A stretch of DNA of 10,462 bases from CALARM01 sp964431735. GTDB taxonomy: Bacteria > Vulcanimicrobiota > SpSt-956 > JAKJGF01. Below the pieces are notes generated by a model, which saw only the letters and a list, made by a program, of their open reading frames with translations, did no database searches and was not told where the DNA came from. The position numbers were made by a program, and so were the translations under genes. Positions 6,735 to 10,462 of the stretch are shown here, piece after piece; positions within the stretch are counted from its first letter, which is position 1; each line of letters begins with the position of its first letter. Location of the stretch: positions 1-10,462 of the forward strand of contig CAYSLJ010000207.1 of the NCBI GenBank assembly GCA_964431735.1, given 5' to 3'.

Positions 6735-6862
6735 CAGATAAGAGGCAGTAAGGTTGAACACGCGTCACGCGTCACGCGTCACGCGTCACGATTCAAAAAC
6801 AGATAAGAGGTGACAATATTAAACACGCGTCACGCGTCACGCGTCACGCGTCACGATTCCCA
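6733..6862 (+). repeat. Two 65-bp direct repeats, each ending in a heptamer array, upstream of cas1
   Basis: Unit 1 (6733-6797) and unit 2 (6798-6862) share AACAGATAAGAGG at the start and AAC, four ACGCGTC heptamers and ACGATTC at the end. The ACGCGT cores lie at 6760, 6767, 6774 and 6781, and again at 6825, 6832, 6839 and 6846, exactly 65 bp apart. Only the middle (6746-6756 versus 6811-6821) has diverged, with 7 differences. Unit 1 starts in the stop codon of the primase-polymerase gene; unit 2 ends at the cas1 ATG. The units fill the whole gap between these genes. Confidence 0.93.
6754..6813 (+). CDS. Possible 19-residue ORF read through the first heptamer array
   Basis: A TTG at 6754, preceded by AGAGG (6741-6745) and AAGG (6750-6753), opens a frame through the repeat (MNTRHASRVTRHDSKTDKR) that ends at TGA 6811-6813, within the AGAGGTGA of unit 2. 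It is in the same frame as cas1 but separated from it by that TGA and a TAA at 6820. A translated leader is possible but rests only on the ribosome binding site; the peptide has no recognisable family. Confidence 0.2.
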   Translation: MNTRHASRVTRHDSKTDKR

Positions 6863-7884
6863 TGTCAATTCTATATATTACGGAACAGGGAGCAGAATTA
6901 AAGAAAAAAGACAAAGTTTTACTTGTAGAAAAAAGCGGTCAGTTAATCCAGTCAATACATGCCTTTAAACTGGACCAGATTGTTATCATGGGCATGATAA
7001 ACATTTCCCCTCATACGATAGCTTTCCTTCTGGAACAGGGGATCGATACGGTTTTTATGTCTGTTAAAGGAAAATACAGGGGAAGGCTTGTTTCACAGTT
7101 CGGAAAAAATATAGTATTACGTCAGCTTCAGTTCCGTAAATTAGATGATGAAAAAGTTGTTCTTACCCTTGCAAAAGCTTTTGTAGAAGGTAAACTCAAG
7201 AATTACAGGACAGTCCTGAGGAGATATAACAGAGAATTAAATAACATTGAAATAGAAAAATCCCTTCATCAGATAAGGAATTTAATAGAAAAAGTTCCTC
7301 ATGCAGATAACACTGATACTGTAAGAGGTTATGAAGGAAAGGGTTCTGAATGTTATTTTCGTTCTTTCAAACACCTGTTGAAATCAGGCGAATTTACCTT
7401 TGATCAAAGAAACCGCCGTCCTCCTAAAGATCCTGTAAATGCAATGCTGAGTTTTGGCTATACTCTTCTTGTCAATGCAGTTCAGACTCAAATAAATATA
7501 ACAGGTCTTGACCCGTACCTGGGAAGTCTTCATACCGTTGATTACGGCCGCCCTTCACTTGTCCTTGATCTTATGGAGGAATTCCGTCCTCTTATTGTGG
7601 ATCTCCTTGTTTTAAGACTCATAAATAAAGGCATTATAAAACTGAGAGATTTTCATTTTGCCGATGAAGAAGATCTTCAGGATGAAGATGTTTATCCTGT
7701 AAGACTCACTCATGAAGGTATAAAAAAATTCATAGTAAATTATGAAAAACAGCTTGATACTGTAATGGTTTATCCTGATAACGGGAATAAGCTGACTTAC
7801 AGACAGATAATACTCGAACAGGCAAGGAAGCTTGTAAGACACCTGAAAGAGGAAGAAGTATATTCTTCTTTCCTTACCAGATAG
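6862..7884 (+). CDS. cas1: Cas1 CRISPR integrase
   Basis: The 340-residue integrase that, with Cas2, inserts new spacers. Catalytic residues: E158 in RGYEGKGSECYF, H224 in YLGSLHTVDYGRPS, and D236/E239 in LDLMEEFRP. The N-terminal beta-rich dimerisation domain (about 1-75) starts typically with MSILYITEQGAEL. Length is normal for the family. It is a stand-alone Cas1, with no fused reverse transcriptase or Cas4. The ATG at 6862 follows the heptamer array directly; no Shine-Dalgarno sequence lies within 30 nt, the nearest (AGAGGTG, 6806-6812) being 49 nt upstream. Upstream in frame there are no ATG, GTG or TTG codons before a TAA at 6820, so the start is well fixed. cas2 follows after 12 nt. 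Confidence 0.97.
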   Translation: MSILYITEQGAELKKKDKVLLVEKSGQLIQSIHAFKLDQIVIMGMINISPHTIAFLLEQGIDTVFMSVKGKYRGRLVSQFGKNIVLRQLQFRKLDDEKVVLTLAKAFVEGKLKNYRTVLRRYNRELNNIEIEKSLHQIRNLIEKVPHADNTDTVRGYEGKGSECYFRSFKHLLKSGEFTFDQRNRRPPKDPVNAMLSFGYTLLVNAVQTQINITGLDPYLGSLHTVDYGRPSLVLDLMEEFRPLIVDLLVLRLINKGIIKLRDFHFADEEDLQDEDVYPVRLTHEGIKKFIVNYEKQLDTVMVYPDNGNKLTYRQIILEQARKLVRHLKEEEVYSSFLTR

Positions 7885-7896
7885 GAGATAATTCTT

Positions 7897-8172
7897 TTGT
7901 ACGTAGTGGTATCCTATGATATTATCGATGATAAAAGGAGAAATAAAATAGCGAAAGCTCTTCTCTGTTACGGAAGGAGGGTTCAGAAGAGTGTATTCGA
8001 GTGTCTTCTTGAGGAAAAACATTTCCTTGAAATGAAGACAGCCATAGAAAACCTTATAGACTTTGAAAAAGACAGTGTCCGTTATTATTTTCTCTGTAAG
8101 AAATGCGTTCCTGCCATAGAGATTTCCGGATGGGGCACTGTATCGGAAGATGAAAAGACCATAATAATCTGA
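7897..8172 (+). CDS. cas2: Cas2 CRISPR adaptation protein
   Basis: A 91-residue ferredoxin-fold protein that bridges Cas1 dimers in the spacer integration complex. The N-terminus MYVVVSYDIIDDKRR carries the conserved aspartate (D8) at the end of the first strand, followed by AKALLCYGRRVQKSVFEC, a typical Cas2 second strand and helix, and SVRYYFLCKKC. The start is TTG at 7897; AGGAGA overlapping the end of cas1 lies about 9 nt upstream, and starting here gives the canonical N-terminus. The end, VSEDEKTIII, resembles the strand that docks on Cas1. The next gene starts 14 nt after the stop. Confidence 0.96.
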   Translation: MYVVVSYDIIDDKRRNKIAKALLCYGRRVQKSVFECLLEEKHFLEMKTAIENLIDFEKDSVRYYFLCKKCVPAIEISGWGTVSEDEKTIII

Positions 8173-8186
8173 GATGGAGGTTACTT

Positions 8187-9512
8187 ATGGAAGAAGAGAA
8201 TAATTTTCAGGAACTGAGAATAAAAGCAACAGCTTTAAGGAAACATAAAAATTACCTGGAAGCTGTAAATATTTACCGGGCTATATGGACAGATTATCGT
8301 TCTCTCTGCAATGAGTGGGACGGCTGGGGTTATGCTTTCTGTCTGAGGAAATTAAAATTGTTAGATGAAGCTCTTTCCGTATGCAGAGAAGTTTACAGAA
8401 TAAAAAAAGATTTTAACTGTGGCAGAGAGCTTTACGCATGGTGTATTTATGATCTGGAAATTAAAAAAGATTCTTCAGAGATCCGGGAAGAAACCTTCCT
8501 TAAAGGTGCAGAAGCAATTATATCTCTCTGCGGTTTTGACCCTTATTCTCCTTATTCGCCTTATGTTGGTACAGTATTCAAAGTTCTGGATTATCTGAAA
8601 TCAAAGGCAATATACCCGTCAGAAGAGATTATGAAATGGACTGACAGGGTGGAAAGTGTGAAACTTCCTTTCGAATGTTATTCCCGTACTGATAAGTCGG
8701 GTAAAGTGCTGAGAATTTCTTCTTATAAAGAGAAATGGTATTTATTCCGTACAGAAGCACTCTTTAAACTTGAACAGTATAAGACATGTCTTGACCTGTG
8801 TGAAGAAGCGTTAATAGAAATTCCCGGCCAGCATTTTCTTAATGCCATATGGTTTAAAAGAAGAAAAGCTCTGTGCAAATGGCATCTTCAGTACAGGGAA
8901 GAGGCACTGTCCGAATTAAAAGATGTTTTAAATCAGAAAAAAGAATGGTTTATTCAGCATGAGATTGCCGGTTTTTATTTCGAGCAGGGCCAGATTGGTG
9001 ACGCCCTGAGTTATGCCCTTGATTCCGCTCTGAATTACGGAGAAACTGAATTTAAATGGGAATTATTTTATTTACTCGGTCTTATATTAAAATCTAAAGG
9101 CCATATGGATATTGCCGGAAAGCATATTCTTCTTTCTGCAAAGGTCCGTGAAGAAAAAGGGTGGAAGATGCCTGAAAAGCTTTCCGCCATGATAGAAGAA
9201 TTTAAAATTGATCTTTCGTCTGCTCCTTCTTCGAAAGAACTGCTGACAGAATTGAAAAAGCACTGGACTTCTTTAAAATTTTCAGATAAGCCGAAATTTA
9301 CGGGAGTGATAAAGAAAATCCTTCCGAATGGCAAAGCAGGTTTCATACAGAGTGATAAGGGTAAGAGTTATTATTTCAGAGTAAAATCATATAAAGGCCA
9401 CAGAGATGACCTTGATGAAGGTGTGCCGGTAAGTTTTTATCTGGAGAAGAGTTTTGATCATAAAAAGGGTAAAGAGTCTGAAGAAGCGGTGAGGATTGAG
9501 TTAGATTATTGA
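8187..9512 (+). CDS. TPR protein with C-terminal cold-shock-like domain
   Basis: A 441-residue protein of no family I can name. Helical TPR-like repeats cover about residues 5-330, for example KNYLEAVNIYRAIW (21-34), KLLDEALSVCREVY (57-70), EQYKTCLDLCEEAL (196-209) and GQIGDALSYALDSAL (268-282). Residues 370-438 look like a cold-shock/OB fold: FTGVIKKILPNGKAGFIQSD with an RNP1-like KAGFIQ, YYFRV as RNP2-like, then LDEGVPVSFYLE and a closing EEAVRIEL. Cold-shock domains bind single-stranded RNA or DNA. It has its own GGAGG (8175-8179) and is the fourth gene of the primase-polymerase, cas1, cas2 operon; the primase-polymerase also has TPRs. I infer a nucleic-acid-binding scaffold for spacer acquisition; no enzymatic motif is visible. 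The terminal codon lies in a run with no clear terminator after it. Confidence 0.8.
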   Translation: MEEENNFQELRIKATALRKHKNYLEAVNIYRAIWTDYRSLCNEWDGWGYAFCLRKLKLLDEALSVCREVYRIKKDFNCGRELYAWCIYDLEIKKDSSEIREETFLKGAEAIISLCGFDPYSPYSPYVGTVFKVLDYLKSKAIYPSEEIMKWTDRVESVKLPFECYSRTDKSGKVLRISSYKEKWYLFRTEALFKLEQYKTCLDLCEEALIEIPGQHFLNAIWFKRRKALCKWHLQYREEALSELKDVLNQKKEWFIQHEIAGFYFEQGQIGDALSYALDSALNYGETEFKWELFYLLGLILKSKGHMDIAGKHILLSAKVREEKGWKMPEKLSAMIEEFKIDLSSAPSSKELLTELKKHWTSLKFSDKPKFTGVIKKILPNGKAGFIQSDKGKSYYFRVKSYKGHRDDLDEGVPVSFYLEKSFDHKKGKESEEAVRIELDY

Positions 9513-9556
9513 AAATTTTATTTATATCTGTTATCATTGATAATGAGGTGATTAAT

Positions 9557-9622
9557 ATGTCAGGAACTTTTACTGCTATATATGAAAAAGGAGAAAAATA
9601 TTATATAGGTTATTGTCCTGAA
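9557..9622 (+). pseudogene. hicB: 5' remnant of a HicB-type antitoxin gene
   Basis: After GAGGTG (9545-9550) an ATG at 9557 begins MSGTFTAIYEKGEKYYIGYCPE, the N-terminal first strands of HicB antitoxins, which normally continue IPG ... and run to 70 or more residues. After codon 22 the sequence changes to the reverse strand of the neighbouring uma2 gene and the frame continues as meaningless residues to 9730. No HicA toxin is visible. The fragment is therefore a relic left by a deletion or rearrangement. Identification rests on 22 residues and is tentative. Confidence 0.6.
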
Positions 9623-10126
9623 ATCGTCCGGGAAGCCATATTTTCCATCTTCGTTAAGTTTATAAATATCTACTCTTTTATTTACGGGATCGACTATCCA
9701 GTATTCTTTTATACCATACCTCTGGTATAATCTGCGTTTATCTTTTATATCTCTTTTTGTAGATGAAGGAGAGAGTATTTCCACAACAAGGTCAGGTGCC
9801 CCACAGCAGCCTCTTCGTGTTATTTTTTCTTTATCGCATACGACAATTATATCCGGCTGCACTACATTGGAGGAAGTTTCAAAGGTTTCCCCTTCTTCCG
9901 GTAAAATTACATCAAAAGGAGCGTCAAAGGCTCTACATTTTTTGTCTCTTAAATATATTACAAACTCCGCGAGTATCTGTGCAGAAACTCCCTGATGCAT
10001 ATCACTTGCGCCGGGTGACATACTATATGCTTTCCCGCCTATTATCTCGTAACGTTTACCATCCTGCCAGGAAGCATAGTCTGAATATGTGTATATTTTA
10101 TTTTCTTTTGTTACTGGTTCTGACAT
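9560..10126 (-). pseudogene. Uma2-family PD-(D/E)XK nuclease-like protein, 3' end replaced
   Basis: Uma2 (DUF820) family: KIYTYSDYASWQDGKRYEII (10-29), VVQPDIIVV with D92, APDLVVEILSPSS with E116, then KRDIKDKRRLYQRYGIKEYW (124-143) and IVDPVNKRVDIY. These fit the family's PD-(D/E)XK-like core; the biological role of Uma2 proteins is not settled. From about residue 169 (position 9622) the frame reads antisense through the hicB fragment, giving a hydrophobic tail (TITYIIFFSFFIYSS) not typical of the family. The normal C-terminal strand is therefore lost, while the core is complete; it could still fold. ATG at 10126 has AGGAG (10140-10136) 9 nt upstream; the TTG at 10135 is too close to it. Confidence 0.85.
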
Positions 10127-10146
10127 AACTATCAACTCCTGTGATT

Positions 10147-10155
10147 ATTATATCA
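10147..10155 (-). promoter_or_regulatory. Extended -10 promoter of the uma2 gene
   Basis: On the minus strand TGATATAAT combines a perfect TATAAT (10152-10147) with an upstream TGN. The -35 region (TCCTGA, 10175-10170) is poor, as often seen with extended -10 promoters. The gene's ATG is about 21 nt downstream of the -10, giving a short leader containing AGGAG. Confidence 0.5.
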
Positions 10156-10462
10156 GATTCTATGCTGTTTCAGGAGTATTTTTTGAAATTATAAAAATTT
10201 TGTAGAGGATATTATCCTTATTTTGTTGAATATTTTTAGAAAGTAATATAAGGGAATTTTTTTTTGTAAAGGTTTGTGTTTTTTGTGCTAATTTTGAGCG
10301 ATTCGAGGATCTCATCAAAAAAATCGAGAATGAGTATTCATGCGAGGTTTGCCTTTGCGATCCTCGAATCTGCGAATCCTTGTACCGTAAGGGTTCAGTG
10401 GATAGGGGGGGATGGGGTACAAAAAGATAGAAAAAAAACATGGTGGGATCCTCGAATCCGCG
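10156..10462. repeat. Gene-free AT-rich stretch with three copies of a 12-bp dispersed repeat
   Basis: I see no credible gene here. GATCCTCGAATC occurs at 10359-10370 and 10447-10458, and inverted (GATTCGAGGATC) at 10300-10311. The first two positions form a 12-bp inverted repeat around 47 bp, with GC-rich flanks (GCG/TGCG). The copy at 10447 runs to the window edge with CGCG, so the element may continue. This is the look of a palindromic dispersed intergenic repeat or small non-coding element. Bases 10156-10297 are T-rich and show nothing I can name. Confidence 0.6.

Noticed and set aside
6733..6862. Heptamer arrays as a short CRISPR array
   Set aside because: The units are contiguous 7-bp tandem copies with no spacers between repeats, and the 65-bp units are duplicated rather than carrying unique spacers.
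7612..8022. Minus-strand frame of 136 codons
   Set aside because: It lies antisense across cas1 and cas2 and its phenylalanine/tyrosine/isoleucine-rich composition is that of a reversed AT-rich gene.
9763..10128. Plus-strand frame of 121 codons
   Set aside because: It is the antisense of the Uma2 core, which matches a known family.
10160..10441. Minus-strand frame of 93 codons
   Set aside because: It crosses the dispersed repeats, has no family resemblance and no convincing ribosome binding site.

Overview
The window is an accessory, defence-rich stretch of an AT-rich bacterial genome. AGA/AGG arginine and ATA isoleucine codons are common, Shine-Dalgarno sites are strong (AGGAGG, GGGAAGG) and TTG starts are used. 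I cannot name the organism. The gene content (type III Cas10, a CRISPR-associated primase-polymerase, Uma2 and HicB remnants, HEPN/MNT, AAA_14 ATPase) occurs in many uncultured and environmental lineages.

Left part (1-2573, minus strand): a csx20 - cas10 operon reads leftwards out of the window. Cas10 (Csm1-like, HD and GGDD both present) is cut by position 1, so the remaining interference genes would lie to the left. Csx20 is a small protein of the type III ring-nuclease/CARF-associated group and probably controls cyclic-oligoadenylate levels made by the Cas10 palm domain.

Middle (2574-4841, plus strand): two similar promoter/leader regions drive an AAA_14/DUF4143 ATPase and a MntA-HepT (MNT-HEPN) toxin-antitoxin pair. 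These stability or defence genes sit between the two CRISPR operons.

Right part (4842-9512, plus strand): an adaptation operon of a TPR-primase-polymerase (CAPP), cas1, cas2 and a TPR-cold-shock-domain protein. The likely logic is that Cas1-Cas2 integrate spacers, the primase-polymerase makes or fills in DNA at the capture or integration step, and the TPR-CSD protein supplies a nucleic-acid-binding scaffold. The last role is inference. No CRISPR array lies in the window.

Heptamer arrays of CGCGTCA (4 copies each) lie just upstream of cas10 and, as two 65-bp duplicated units, just upstream of cas1. In all cases they read in the direction of the downstream cas gene. They leave cas1 without a normally placed ribosome binding site.

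Right end (9513-10462): a deletion scar joins the first 22 codons of a hicB-type antitoxin to the 3' end of a convergent uma2 gene. It is followed by a gene-free AT-rich stretch with three copies of a 12-bp dispersed repeat.
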